A stretch of 64,000 nucleotides of DNA, taken from positions 248,001 to 312,000 of the forward strand of contig NZ_FQLF01000001.1 in assembly GCF_900120175.1 (NCBI RefSeq). The letters are read 5' to 3'. Of the stretch, positions 37,524-47,211 are shown piece after piece. The notes under the pieces were generated by a model, which was given only the letters and a program-made list of their open reading frames with translations, searched no databases and had not been told where the DNA came from. Position 1 is the stretch's first letter. The number at the start of each line of letters is the position of its first letter. The position numbers and the translations under genes are program-made. The DNA comes from Oceanicoccus sp. KOV_DT_Chl. Its GTDB lineage: Bacteria > Pseudomonadota > Gammaproteobacteria > Pseudomonadales > Dasaniaceae.

Positions 37524-40202
37524 ATGCCATTCGATTCGTTAAAGTTTCGTTATAACTGGCGTCCGTATCAACAGCGTGTACTGGATGCAATAGACGACCA
37601 TTTAGATGACAAGCGCTTACATGTAGTAGCTGCCCCTGGTGCGGGTAAGACAACGCTGGGATTAGAGGTATTTAGGCGCCTGAAGAAATCAGCGCTAGTG
37701 CTGTCACCAACACGAGTTATTCGCGATCAATGGATTGACCGATTATCGGATTATATCGATTCGGATAACGTTGGCTCCCTTGGCTGGGTCAGTAAAAATA
37801 TCCATGAGCCAGCAATCCTTACCTCCATTACCTATCAGGCTTTACATTCTCAGTTTAGTGAAGAATTGGCTGCCGCTGAGTATGAGGCTGAAGCCTTGGC
37901 GTTGGACGAAGGTGTAACTGAGACAGAGCTAAATGTATTTATCGGTACACTAAAAACAAACAATATAGATGTCATTATATTGGATGAAGCTCACCACCTA
38001 AGGACTGAATGGTGGAGAGCGTTAGATAAAGTTTGTACCGCTCTGCCGCATATGATTCTTGTTTCTTTAACAGCTACGCCACCTTACGACGCACAGGGTA
38101 ATGAGTGGAGTCGTTACGAGCAGTTATGTGGTCCCATCGATGAAGAGATATCAATTCCTGAGCTGGTAAAGGTGGGTACTTTGTGTGCCCATCAAGACTA
38201 CATTTGGGCAGTTGATGTTAGCTCAACTGAAAAACAAAAAATCAAAGAGTATGACGACCGGGTCGCTACACTTTGCGATACCCTATACGCACACCAAGAA
38301 TTCGACAATATTGTTATCTCTCATCCATGGGTTAGTACCAATTGTTCTGAAACAGAAGTTATAAAAAATCCGGAGCTGGCTATTGCGCTGCTAACATTTT
38401 TTAAACGGAAGCAGCACACTTTGCCAAAAGGGTTACTTGAAACTCTTGATTTGGGTGAGCAGGATATCCCTGAGTTGGGACGGTATTGGTGGCAAGTATT
38501 GGTAGAAGCTGTAATTTTTTCTAGCACCTTTCATCATAGTGATGTTCATAAAGGCTACGTTAGTCAGCTTAAAAAGCAATTAAGAGCTTCCGAATTACTG
38601 CATAAACGAGAACTGTCGTTAGAGTATTCAAGGCGGCTGAGCCGGTCTCTTTCTCAGAGCGCTTCGAAAATTGAGGGCTGTATTGATCTGCATAAACTTG
38701 AGTATCAGCAAAGAGGTGAATCTCTTTGCCAGGTAGTGCTGGTTGATTATATACGTGATGAAGAACTCGTTTCCGGTATTGATACCGGGGAATTAAGCCT
38801 AGGCGCCTAGCCTATATTTAAAGGTCTGGTTTTAGCGTCACCAGTTCCGGAAAAAATTGGTTTATTGACTGGCCGGTTGAGCATTATTCATAGCTCACGA
38901 CTAGATCAGTTACTAGCGTTGGTCGACGGCGATCGTTTTAACATAGAACCCATGGGGAATTCTGAACACTACAAAAAAGTGTGCGGCCCGCTAAATCAAC
39001 TGACAGTGGCTTTTACGGCTTTGCTAATGTCGGGAGAGATTAAAGCACTCGTCGGTACACGCGCACTTCTAGGTGAAGGTTGGGATGCTCCCGCCATTAA
39101 CTCCCTGATACTTGCCAGTTCAGTAGGTTCTTTTATGCTCACCAATCAGATGCGCGGTCGAGCTATTCGTATCGATAAAAATAACCGTAATAAAACAAGT
39201 TCTATCTGGCATTTGGTGGCAATCGATGGCAAGGCAGGTTATTCGGGGTGGAGTGACTACTATGATTTGAAAAAGCGCTTTAATACTTTCGTGGGGCTTT
39301 CTGAGCGTGGCCTCACTATCGAAAGTGGTTTTGAAAGAATAAAGGCATCTGCGTTTAATGCACTTAATAGCCTCAATCCTCAATCACCTGTAGTTGCAAA
39401 TAACTGGCAGATGAAAAAACGTTTTAAGCAAATTTGCGTGGTGAATGAGAGGTGGCAGCAGGCCTTAACCCTAGATGAATCCGCAAGGGTAATTCCTTCG
39501 GTCAAAACTCCATCAGTACCAAGTATACGGGCTTATCATTTAAAACATACCTTGATGTATTTATTGCTGGAGCTTGCAGGTGCAGTTTTTATTGCCATAA
39601 ACTTGGCTTTGCATACGTATGCGAGTGGAGCGCCTGAGCTGGTGCTTCTACTGCTATTCGCTGTTGGCGGAGCTATGCTTTACAAACTGCCAAAAACGAT
39701 AGCTGCAGTGCGTATCTTACTTAAACATTTGCCTGTTGATGGCTCCATTAAACAAATCGGTCTCGCCCTTAATGAGGCGCTTTGCCAAGCTGGTTTGATA
39801 GAAACTTCTATCAGGCGAATAAAAGTAAACGTCGTTAATAATTTCGATGGCACATTTTACTTAGCGTTGTCCGGTAGTACATTTTACGAATCATCCTTAT
39901 TTGCCGACTGTTTGGCTGAAATTCTAGCGCCTATAGAAAGCCCTCGTTACTTAGTGGTGCGTGAAGGCACGCTCTATGGTATGAAGCGAGATGATTATCA
40001 CGCAGTACCAATGAGGTTGGCGGTGAAAAAGGATTTTGCTCATATTTTTTATAAGGCTTGGTGTAAATACGTTGGGCCCACTGAATTAATTTATACCCGT
40101 ACTGATGAAGGAAGGAGGAGATTAGTCAAGGCTAGAATGCAGGCGTTTTCCTCTACCTTTAGTCGTGAGATACGGCGGCAGGACAGATGGCAATCGAAGT
40201 AG
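37524..40202 (+). CDS. SF2 DEAD/DEAH-box helicase with C-terminal membrane segments, in-frame amber codon
   Basis: An 892-codon frame of one phase interrupted by TAG at 38808-38810. Residues 36-43 are the Walker A motif (AAPGAGKTT), 154-157 DEAH, 181-187 SLTATPP. After the stop come motif V (GTRALLGEGWDAP, 511-523) and motif VI (QMRGRAIR, 542-549), so both RecA domains are preserved. Residues about 676-698 and 705-720 are hydrophobic membrane segments, unusual for a helicase. A C-terminal domain of about 170 residues is unassigned. The lesion falls in LSLGA-stop-PIFKGL, where a sense codon is expected. It could be a real nonsense mutation, a base error or readthrough. No clear Shine-Dalgarno. 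It sits alone among CTERM genes and could be a defence or conjugation-linked gene. Confidence 0.7.
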
Positions 40203-40274
40203 TGAGTGGTGGTCGATCGGGATGCATATAAATTTTCTAGTACTTCAAAAATTATATATCCATCCCAATTTTAA

Positions 40275-40511
40275 TCAATGTGGTACCAAATGGAGGTTTG
40301 GATAATTAGTGTCTTTCTCACGCTGGATTGTCATAGTTAGCTCTTGATTGGCAAAGTGGCGGGCTTCTCTATAGGCGGTAACACTGGGGCCGCCAATTTG
40401 TTGGAATTGGCGAATACCCCAGTTTGGGGCCCAAGCGCGTATACGGATGGCGCTATCAATAGCATCAAACCCATAGTGACCCACAACGGGCACTGTCTTA
40501 TCAGTAATCAT
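40275..40511 (-). CDS. Small hypothetical frame, possibly a gene fragment
   Basis: A 78-residue frame between the helicase and the second CTERM gene, in the opposite direction. It reads VVGHYGFDAIDSAIRIRAW and VTAYREARHFANQELTMTIQREKD, with a balanced composition and no low-complexity bias. No family is recognised. It is preceded by a hairpin (GGGATG ... CATCCC, 40219-40266) that could be its terminator or the helicase's. The rest of the 440-base gap shows nothing else. Confidence 0.3.
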   Translation of the reverse strand: MITDKTVPVVGHYGFDAIDSAIRIRAWAPNWGIRQFQQIGGPSVTAYREARHFANQELTMTIQREKDTNYPNLHLVPH

Positions 40512-40646
40512 ATTGGTGTTTTTTCACAATTCTAACCATTTTATAGGTTGGCTTTGTAAAGTGAATTTGATGATATTTATAGGTTCATAGATAATGCTAA
40601 GCATCAATAATAATTAGATTATCTTTTTGAGTTATGGGGACTTACG

Positions 40647-41357
40647 GTGATTAAAAAAGCTTTAGCCTTAATTGGCCTTATTCTTTCTATTTCCACCAAT
40701 GCTGCAATTATCGATTTGGGTAGTGTAACTCGTGATACAGGTTCAGGTTTAGATTGGCTTGATCTAACTGAGACAGTAGGTATTTCATATAATTCTGTTA
40801 CATCGGAATTTGGAGAAGGAGGCTTGTTTGAAGGTTATCGTTACGCAACAGCAGCAGAGTTTGATCAACTGGTAACGAACTTCGGATACGCGCCAGCTAA
40901 TTCAGATTGCAATCTCGGATATAAATATTGTGATACTGCAATAACGGGTGACAGTTTTCTAGTTGAGCATATGATTAAGACTTTGGGCGATGTTGGAAAG
41001 TACTGGTACTCTCTTGGGATTGATCTTAACAATAGAGTTTCAAGTCAAGGCGCAGGTTGGGCTGCTGGTATGCTGGATCAGTACTATCAAGACCCAGCAA
41101 CTGCAGGTTATATTTCTACAGCAAGAATAAGTGACAAAGAATTAGTATCTAGATATAACTTTCAACCAACCGTAGATTATGATGATTTTGTTGTGACACT
41201 TAACTCTCAAGCAACTTTAACCACTAGATATGCTGCTGTTGGCTCATTCTTGGTTAAGGATAATGAGTTTTATATTGCGCCCGTCCCAATTCCTAGTGCC
41301 ATATGGCTATTCAGCTCAGCTTTGATTGGTTTAGCTGGCATCAAACGCAAAAAGTAA
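40647..41357 (+). CDS. VPxPxA-CTERM sorted protein
   Basis: A 236-residue secreted protein starting at GTG with GGGGA seven bases upstream. Signal peptide MIKKALALIGLILSISTNAA; a DTGSGLDWLDLTETVGISYN segment often seen near the start of PEP-CTERM proteins; four Cys-containing central loops (NSDCNLGYKYCDT); C-terminal VPIPSAIWLFSSALIGLAGI followed by KRKK. The tail is nearly identical to those at 36577, 41709 and 42446. The middle is unrelated to them, so only signal and flanks are shared. Function unknown; surface or extracellular matrix location expected. Confidence 0.85.
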   Translation: MIKKALALIGLILSISTNAAIIDLGSVTRDTGSGLDWLDLTETVGISYNSVTSEFGEGGLFEGYRYATAAEFDQLVTNFGYAPANSDCNLGYKYCDTAITGDSFLVEHMIKTLGDVGKYWYSLGIDLNNRVSSQGAGWAAGMLDQYYQDPATAGYISTARISDKELVSRYNFQPTVDYDDFVVTLNSQATLTTRYAAVGSFLVKDNEFYIAPVPIPSAIWLFSSALIGLAGIKRKK

Positions 41358-41708
41358 TTTTCTATAAAGTGTATCCAAGACTCTATGATGGGGCCTTTTT
41401 TATATCTGTTTTAAGGTATTTTGTTGGCACGGAACTGAGGTGAGCAATAGTGAAAGCGTTAGGTGTGATGGCAGCTTTTGAATTAAGAGCTGTCGCTATT
41501 TTGAATTTAGTTTACATGTAAGTTAAAAAGAACATTTTCGGCAGTTGTTGACCCTTTACCTCATTGCTCATATCACTCGATCAAGTGATGCTTTAAATTA
41601 ATTTTTGAATTCTTTCAGAATTGGTTTGACTGACAATAGAGTTAACTGGATACTGTTGCAGGAAAGTATAACCATAAAAATATATCCTCGAGAATAAGGC
41701 GCTTTTCC
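41358..41708. other. Intergenic region between CTERM genes
   Basis: About 350 bases. It holds GGGGCC-T6 behind the preceding gene without a good hairpin, TTGGCAC at 41424-41430, and the TAGTTTACAT box at 41508-41527. No gene seen. Confidence 0.6.
41508..41527 (+). promoter_or_regulatory. Shared upstream box of CTERM genes, copy 2
   Basis: TAGTTTACATGTAAGTTAAA, 18 of 20 bases identical to 36449-36468. It lies about 180 bases before the third CTERM gene. Confidence 0.45.
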
Positions 41709-42215
41709 ATGACGATTAAATCCATGCTCAGCTTGTTAATTGCTGGACTTTTCACTGTACCTGCTCAAGCAGCAGTGCTTAGTTTCCACAATTTTAATAT
41801 TTCTGGAAGTTCAATTTATACTGAATATACGGGTTTTGGTACGGGTGTATTGGATGATGTCGGGACGCTTAGTCTTGACTACCATACGACGACCCCTGGT
41901 TTCGGTATTGCACATACACTAGCGGTGATTTCAGGTGCATGGGATGGTGATAAATTGGTAGCAACTTCTGGCTCATTAAGTTATGAGTCATGCACTTCGG
42001 TAGGCAATTGTATTGGTGATTGGAATTATCTGACCATGCTCAATGTGACGGACCCTATTATTATCAGTGGGGGTATAAATTTTCAATTTCAATTTGATGC
42101 TGTCTCAGTATACACATCAAACTTTACTGAGGTAAGTGAGGTGCCCCTACCCGCTGCTTGGTGGTTGTTTGGTTCTGCCTTGATCGGGCTGGCGGGCATT
42201 CAGCGTAAGAAATAA
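41709..42215 (+). CDS. VPxPxA-CTERM sorted protein, short
   Basis: A 168-residue secreted protein. Signal peptide MTIKSMLSLLIAGLFTVPAQA, then a Ser/Thr/Gly-rich beta-type region (HNFNISGSSIYTEYTGFGTG) with one Cys pair (ESCTSVGNC), and the sorting tail VPLPAAWWLFGSALIGLAGI followed by QRKK, closest of the four to the canonical VPLPA-CTERM form. No domain recognised in the middle. The transcript probably ends at a GGGCC-T5 stretch shortly behind the stop, though without a hairpin. Confidence 0.85.
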   Translation: MTIKSMLSLLIAGLFTVPAQAAVLSFHNFNISGSSIYTEYTGFGTGVLDDVGTLSLDYHTTTPGFGIAHTLAVISGAWDGDKLVATSGSLSYESCTSVGNCIGDWNYLTMLNVTDPIIISGGINFQFQFDAVSVYTSNFTEVSEVPLPAAWWLFGSALIGLAGIQRKK

Positions 42216-42395
42216 AACAATAAACTGAATAATAATTGGGCCTTTTTCATTTGTGTCAATGTCTCAAATTGGCACAACAGCGTCTATTGAAGTGTTTGTA
42301 TCGTGATAGGCGCAATGTGACCCAAAACAGATATTAAAAGTTGTTAAGGTGTCGAAACTCTTTACGCAGACAGTCTTTATCTACTTTTTTATAGC

Positions 42396-42410
42396 TGGCA
42401 TTATTGTTGT
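42396..42410 (+). promoter_or_regulatory. Sigma-54-like promoter upstream of fourth CTERM gene
   Basis: TGGCAT, five bases, then TTGT: correct -24/-12 spacing with two departures from consensus. It lies about 35 bases before the start codon. PEP-CTERM genes of some species are under sigma-54 control with PrsK/PrsR-type regulators. Confidence 0.35.
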
Positions 42411-42445
42411 GGATAAAAACATAACAAAGTACGGAGTACTCTCTC

Positions 42446-42931
42446 ATGCTAAAAAAATCTATTCTTCTAATTGGCCTGTTATCTTCAGCCTTTACTGTTG
42501 ACGCTGCACTTATCGACATCGGTGCGCAAATAACCTCTGACGACAACTCTGTCACTGGTTCTGCAATCGGTACATATAACACTGATACAAGTCAGATACT
42601 GTTTGCAAGTGAGTCAATCTTCGTAACGCAGGATTACTATGGAGCGATAACAGCAGACGTCGATATTACTGGGACTGACGGTTTAATAAATGTCACAGAC
42701 TGTGCTGATCTAGGAGGCGCCACCAATGTATGTCTTGAAATATGGATGAATTATTGGCTCGACTATGAAGTCCTTTCCAATTCGGTAAACACTGATGGGT
42801 TTGGGGGAATTACAGTATCCAATTATGGCGCTATATTAACCTACAATGTAGCTCCCGTTCCCGTTCCCGCAGCAGCATGGCTATTCAGTTCAGCATTGAT
42901 TGGTTTGGCTGGTCTGAAACGCAAAAAATAA
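42446..42931 (+). CDS. VPxPxA-CTERM sorted protein, short
   Basis: A 161-residue secreted protein. Signal peptide MLKKSILLIGLLSSAFTVDA, a Thr/Asp/Gly-rich middle (DDNSVTGSAIGTYNTDTSQ) without recognised domain, one Cys pair, and the tail VPVPAAAWLFSSALIGLAGL followed by KRKK. The bases from GGAGTAC to the start codon match those before 36577 exactly, which shows common descent of the leaders. Followed by a proper terminator. Confidence 0.85.
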   Translation: MLKKSILLIGLLSSAFTVDAALIDIGAQITSDDNSVTGSAIGTYNTDTSQILFASESIFVTQDYYGAITADVDITGTDGLINVTDCADLGGATNVCLEIWMNYWLDYEVLSNSVNTDGFGGITVSNYGAILTYNVAPVPVPAAAWLFSSALIGLAGLKRKK

Positions 42932-42951
42932 TTTTCCAAATAGTTCATCTT

Positions 42952-42978
42952 AAGGCTCCTTCATCGGGGCCTTTTTTT
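42952..42978 (+). terminator. Terminator after fourth CTERM gene
   Basis: Eight-pair stem AAGGCTCC/GGGGCCTT (one G-T pair) with a six-base loop and T7 in continuation. Confidence 0.8.
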
Positions 42979-43280
42979 ATCTGCTCAATACTGTTCTTGG
43001 CACATTTGAGACCACAAGCCTCAGCTAAACTTTTTTTACGTCTGTTGTAGAGTCAGTTAGGGACCCTAAAAGAATGTCAAAATAATGAATGATACATTAT
43101 GTGATAACCAGCTTTACTCCATTCGGTCATTGCCAGTGCAGCTGTGCAGGATCACGTTAAATTTCATCTAACCTAAACATTCTGAACAATTAGGCCGGTT
43201 TTTGTCAAAACGAAGTCAGTTCGATTTATAACTACCTTTGTATTTCAAAAATAGTCTTTGTTCTAATTCCTTCGCTACAA
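42979..43280. other. Intergenic region after CTERM cluster
   Basis: About 300 bases between convergent genes. TTGGCAC at 42997-43003 and the 13-base palindrome TTAGGGACCCTAA at 43057-43069 are the only features seen. Confidence 0.5.
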
Positions 43281-44537
43281 TTAAACCGCCATCCCCGCCG
43301 CAAACGCAGAAGACCATGCCCACTGAAAATTAAATCCGCCTAAGTGTCCACTCACGTCAACCACCTCACCAATAAAAAATAATCCCGGCTGTTGTTTGGC
43401 TTCCATGGTTTTGGAACTCAGTGCATCAGTATCAACGCCGCCTAATGTGACTTCTGCCGTGCGGTAGCCTTCAGTGGCTGAAGGTTTTAGCGACCAGTGA
43501 TTAATTTTTTCAGCAATAGTTTTGAGTTGCTTGTCACTAAATTCTGCCAGTGCAGTAGCGCTGTGTTCGGGCCACCATAGCGCTTGTAACTCAAGCACCA
43601 ATGATTTGGCTAGATGCTGGTGTAATACATTTTTTAATAAACTTTTCCCTAGCGACTGTTTGGCATTGAGTAACCAATCCGTGGCATTAATACCAGGCAA
43701 TAAATCAATGTGTATTTCATCGCCGGGATACCAGTAGTTAGAAATTTGTAATACCGAGGGGCCGCTGATGCCGCGGTGGGTAAATAATATATTTTCAGTA
43801 AAGGATTGCTGCCGGCATTGAATGGTGACTTCCAGTGCCAAACCGGATAAGCGTTCGCACATTGGCTTGAGTGTGTTATCACTGAACATAAAGGGCACCA
43901 AGCCTGCTCTGCGCTCTGTAAGCGGTAGCTCAAATTGCTTCGCAATCTCGTAACCCATGCCGCTGCCGCCGAGCGTGGGTATCGATAAGGCCCCGGTAGC
44001 GACCACCAGCGAATGGCAGTGGATGGCGAGTTGCTGATGATCTTGTTCAATTTTGATTTTATAGCGACTGCGTTTATCAGCCTGTTGGTGTTTTTCTGAG
44101 TGCCCGGCAATGGCTAGCGATTCAATGCTGGTTAAATGGATATGTGTTTTAATTTCGGCGCCTGCCAGTTGGCATTCATCCAGCAGCATGTTGAGAATAT
44201 CTTTGGCCGAGTTTATACAGAATAATTGGCTGTGTTTGCGTTCTTCGTACTCAATTTGATAGCGTTCGACCAGTGCAATAAAATCCCACTGGCTATATTG
44301 GGTGAGTGCTGATTTACAGAAATGTCGGTTGGCTGAAATAAAATTATCGGCTTCCACAAAGTGGTTGGTAAAGTTGCAGCGACCGCCGCCAGACATCAGG
44401 ATTTTCTTGCCCACCTTATTGGCTTTTTCCAAAACGATGACCGATAGCCCACGCTGTGCTGCCGTAAGTGCGCAGAATAAACCGGAGGCGCCGCCCCCCA
44501 GGATCACGACATCGTATGTTTTTGAGTTGTTAGTCAT
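43281..44537 (-). CDS. HI0933/BaiN-family FAD-dependent oxidoreductase
   Basis: A 418-residue flavoprotein. The N-terminal FAD-binding motif VVILGGGASGLFCALTAAQRGLSVIVLEKANKVGKKILMSGGGRCNFTN is the hallmark of the HI0933/YhiN group. The C-terminal GLFFIGEVVDVSGHLGGFNFQWAWSSAFAAG closes the FAD site. The family is conserved in bacteria and its role is not settled; some members reduce dienoyl or bile-acid intermediates. Cytoplasmic, single gene, divergent from metY across 162 bases. Confidence 0.92.
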   Translation of the reverse strand: MTNNSKTYDVVILGGGASGLFCALTAAQRGLSVIVLEKANKVGKKILMSGGGRCNFTNHFVEADNFISANRHFCKSALTQYSQWDFIALVERYQIEYEERKHSQLFCINSAKDILNMLLDECQLAGAEIKTHIHLTSIESLAIAGHSEKHQQADKRSRYKIKIEQDHQQLAIHCHSLVVATGALSIPTLGGSGMGYEIAKQFELPLTERRAGLVPFMFSDNTLKPMCERLSGLALEVTIQCRQQSFTENILFTHRGISGPSVLQISNYWYPGDEIHIDLLPGINATDWLLNAKQSLGKSLLKNVLHQHLAKSLVLELQALWWPEHSATALAEFSDKQLKTIAEKINHWSLKPSATEGYRTAEVTLGGVDTDALSSKTMEAKQQPGLFFIGEVVDVSGHLGGFNFQWAWSSAFAAGMAV

Positions 44538-44699
44538 TACTGAAATTGAATTATATTATGGGGGCTGTTAGATGGTTATATCTACAGCGTTGTCAGGGGC
44601 GCCATTGTACGTTACTTTGCGTCTTTATGATCTGTGAATGGTAGAAATCATGATGATGGTTTTTACCCCGATGCTGGTAAACGATAAAGGAAGCTATCA

Positions 44700-45974
44700 A
44701 TGAAAGATGAAACTCTCGCCATCCATCATGGTTACGAAACCGATCCAACAACCCATGCCGTTGCAACGCCTATCTATCAAACGGTTGCTTATGAATTTGA
44801 TAATGCACAGCATGGTGCGGATTTGTTTAATTTAACGGTGCCGGGGAATATTTATAGCCGGATTATGAACCCCACCAATGATGTGTTGGAACAGCGCATG
44901 GCAGCGTTGGAGGGAGGGATTGCTGGTCTAGTGGTAAGCTCAGGAAGTGCTGCAATTAATTATGCCATTCTGACCTTGGCCGAAGCAGGGGATAATATTG
45001 TCTCCACTCCGCAGCTCTATGGCGGTACTTATACTTTGTTTGCGCATATGTTGCCGAAGCTGGGAATTGAGGTACGGTTTGCGAAGGATGATAGTGCTGC
45101 CAGTTTGGCGGCCTTGATTGATGACAAAACCAAAGCTGTCTTTTGTGAAAGCATTGGTAACCCTGCGGGCAATATTGTGGATCTGGCCGCCATTGCCGAT
45201 GCTGCACATGCGCAGGGTGTGCCGTTGATTGTGGACAATACGGTAGCCACACCGGTGTTGTGTAAACCCATTGCCTATGGCGCGGATATCGTAGTGCACT
45301 CACTGACTAAATATATCGGCGGTCATGGTACGACTTTGGGGGGCGTTATTGTTGATTCGGGACAGTTCCCTTGGGCAGAGCACAAACAGCGCTTCGCGGT
45401 ATTGAATCAGCCAGAGCCTGCTTATCATGGCGTCATTTATACCGAGGCCTTTGAAGCTGCTGCATTTATTGGTCGTGCCCGTACTGTGCCATTGCGCAAT
45501 ACTGGCGCAGCGCTATCACCGATGAATGCCTTTCAGTTAATGCAAGGGCTGGAAACCTTGTCGTTGCGGATGGAGCGGCATACTGAAAACGCGTTAAAAG
45601 TTGCGGAATATTTATCGGCGCACGCCAGTGTGGAGTGGGTGAGTTATGCGGGCTTGGAAAGCTCTCCCTACCATGCCCTGGCGAAAAAATATATGCAGGG
45701 CAAGCCCGCGTCGATTTTATCTTTTGGCTTAAAAGGTGGGTTTGATAACGGCGTTAAATTTTATGACGGGCTGCAATTATTCAAACGTCTGGTCAATATC
45801 GGTGATGCTAAATCGTTAGCCTGTCACCCGGCGTCTACCACTCATCGTCAATTAACCGAAGCGGAACAAAAGCAGGCCGGGGTGTCACCGGAGATGATTC
45901 GCTTATCGGTCGGTATTGAGCATATCGATGATATTTTGGCGGATCTTGAACAGGCTATTGCGGGTGCCGTTTAA
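44700..45974 (+). CDS. metY: O-acetylhomoserine sulfhydrylase / aminocarboxypropyltransferase
   Basis: A 424-residue PLP enzyme of the Cys/Met metabolism family that makes homocysteine from O-acetylhomoserine and sulfide. The PLP Lys lies in HSLTKYIGGHGTTLGG. Other marks are TPIYQTVAYEF, NIYSRIMNPTNDVLEQRMAALEGG and SSGSAAINYAIL, and the C-terminal HPASTTHRQLTEAEQKQAGVSPEMIRLSVGIEHIDDI. Length (about 425) fits MetY rather than cystathionine synthases (about 390). Start has AAAGGAAG before ATG. Confidence 0.95.
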   Translation: MKDETLAIHHGYETDPTTHAVATPIYQTVAYEFDNAQHGADLFNLTVPGNIYSRIMNPTNDVLEQRMAALEGGIAGLVVSSGSAAINYAILTLAEAGDNIVSTPQLYGGTYTLFAHMLPKLGIEVRFAKDDSAASLAALIDDKTKAVFCESIGNPAGNIVDLAAIADAAHAQGVPLIVDNTVATPVLCKPIAYGADIVVHSLTKYIGGHGTTLGGVIVDSGQFPWAEHKQRFAVLNQPEPAYHGVIYTEAFEAAAFIGRARTVPLRNTGAALSPMNAFQLMQGLETLSLRMERHTENALKVAEYLSAHASVEWVSYAGLESSPYHALAKKYMQGKPASILSFGLKGGFDNGVKFYDGLQLFKRLVNIGDAKSLACHPASTTHRQLTEAEQKQAGVSPEMIRLSVGIEHIDDILADLEQAIAGAV

Positions 45975-46040
45975 AAAGATTGCGGGGTTTAGTGGCTCAA
46001 TGCCAAAGTAGTTTGGGCACTCGCTAAAGGTTTGTTTAAT

Positions 46041-46063
46041 CTCTCGGTAATATTTACCGAGAG
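46041..46063. terminator. Perfect hairpin between metY and epoxide hydrolase
   Basis: Ten-pair stem CTCTCGGTAA/TTACCGAGAG with a three-base loop, no T-run. Could be a weak terminator or a leader hairpin of the downstream gene. Confidence 0.5.
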
Positions 46064-46114
46064 TAAATGGCTTTATGCTCGTCATCAATAAAAACGACTT
46101 AGTGGAATTTGTTT

Positions 46115-47095
46115 ATGTCGGACTGGGTTCATCATCACGCTACGATCAATCATATCCATATGCACTTTGTGCAAGCCGGGCCTGATGATGGCTTGCCAGT
46201 GGTGTTGTGTCATGGCTTTCCACATTTATGGTTTAGTTGGCATCGGCAAATGACTGCGCTGGCGGCAGCAGGGTATAGGGTCATTGCTCCGGACATGCGC
46301 GGTATGGGGCAGACTGATGCCCCTGCATCTTATGAAGCCTATGGTGTCGATGACATTACTGCGGATTTAGTCGGGCTGTTGGATCATTTAGCCATTAGCA
46401 AAGCGGTGTTTGCTGGTTTGGATTTTGGCGCTTTTGCGATTTACGATTTAGCGTTTCGTCATCCTGAACGGGTGTTGGCGGTGATCGGGCTGGAAAATCC
46501 TGCGGCGCCTCATAACCCGGAGGTGTCACCACTCACCGAATATCAGGCGATCGGTGAGCAGCATTTTTTGCATATTGAATACTTCCGCCCCGTTGGCCCA
46601 GCGGATAACGATTTAGCGGCTGCACCCAGGGAGTTCTTTCAAAAAGTCTTTTGGACGCTGGGGGCAGAAGGGGATTTCTTTGCCATGTTTCAACACCCTC
46701 CAGGCACCACCTATTTACAGGCAATGAAAACCCCGCCGCCGTTACCTTGGGCTTGGTTGAGTGAATGGGAGCTGGAGTATTTTGTTTCCGAGTATTCACG
46801 CAGCGGTTTTACCGGCGGTTTAAACTGGTATCGGTCGATGGATTTGAAATGGCAGCAGCGAAAACCCTATGAAGGCGTTGCCAGTGCTATTCCGGCGTAT
46901 TTTATTGGCAGTGAGCAGGATGTGGATTTGGAGGGTTTTCATGGTGATGATCCGATCAGTTTAATGCGTGCGCAATTCCCAGACTTGCGAAGAGTAGAGA
47001 TGATTGCCGAGGCGGGCCACATGGTGCAGCTGGAAAAGTCTGAAGAGGTTAATGCACTAATGATAGAGTATTTACGCGATATTGAACGGCGCTAG
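46115..47095 (+). CDS. Alpha/beta hydrolase, epoxide hydrolase-like
   Basis: A 326-residue soluble alpha/beta hydrolase. HGFP (in LCHGFPHLWFSWHRQ) forms the oxyanion region; Asp103 in FAGLDFGAFAIYDLAFRHPERV is the nucleophile, the Asp type of epoxide hydrolases and haloalkane dehalogenases; His in AEAGHMVQLEKSEEVN is the base. The cap region includes Tyr residues that could protonate an epoxide (TTYLQAM, GLNWYRSM). ATG 46115 with GTGGA upstream is preferred over a TTG six bases earlier. It hydrolyses an epoxide to a diol, substrate unknown. A link to the P450 island is possible but it lies 25 kb away. Confidence 0.88.
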   Translation: MSDWVHHHATINHIHMHFVQAGPDDGLPVVLCHGFPHLWFSWHRQMTALAAAGYRVIAPDMRGMGQTDAPASYEAYGVDDITADLVGLLDHLAISKAVFAGLDFGAFAIYDLAFRHPERVLAVIGLENPAAPHNPEVSPLTEYQAIGEQHFLHIEYFRPVGPADNDLAAAPREFFQKVFWTLGAEGDFFAMFQHPPGTTYLQAMKTPPPLPWAWLSEWELEYFVSEYSRSGFTGGLNWYRSMDLKWQQRKPYEGVASAIPAYFIGSEQDVDLEGFHGDDPISLMRAQFPDLRRVEMIAEAGHMVQLEKSEEVNALMIEYLRDIERR

Positions 47096-47211
47096 AAATT
47101 TACAGTTGTCAAAGCCGTTCACCATCCCATCGTTAGCAAATCCCTGTATACTCGCGCCTTGAACTTATTTGGTATCATCACTCGTTAGAGTCATTCGGTA
47201 AAGTCAGCATC

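Noticed and set aside
45000-45303. Reverse-strand frames inside metY
   Set aside because: They are antisense shadows of a well-conserved gene with no signals of their own.
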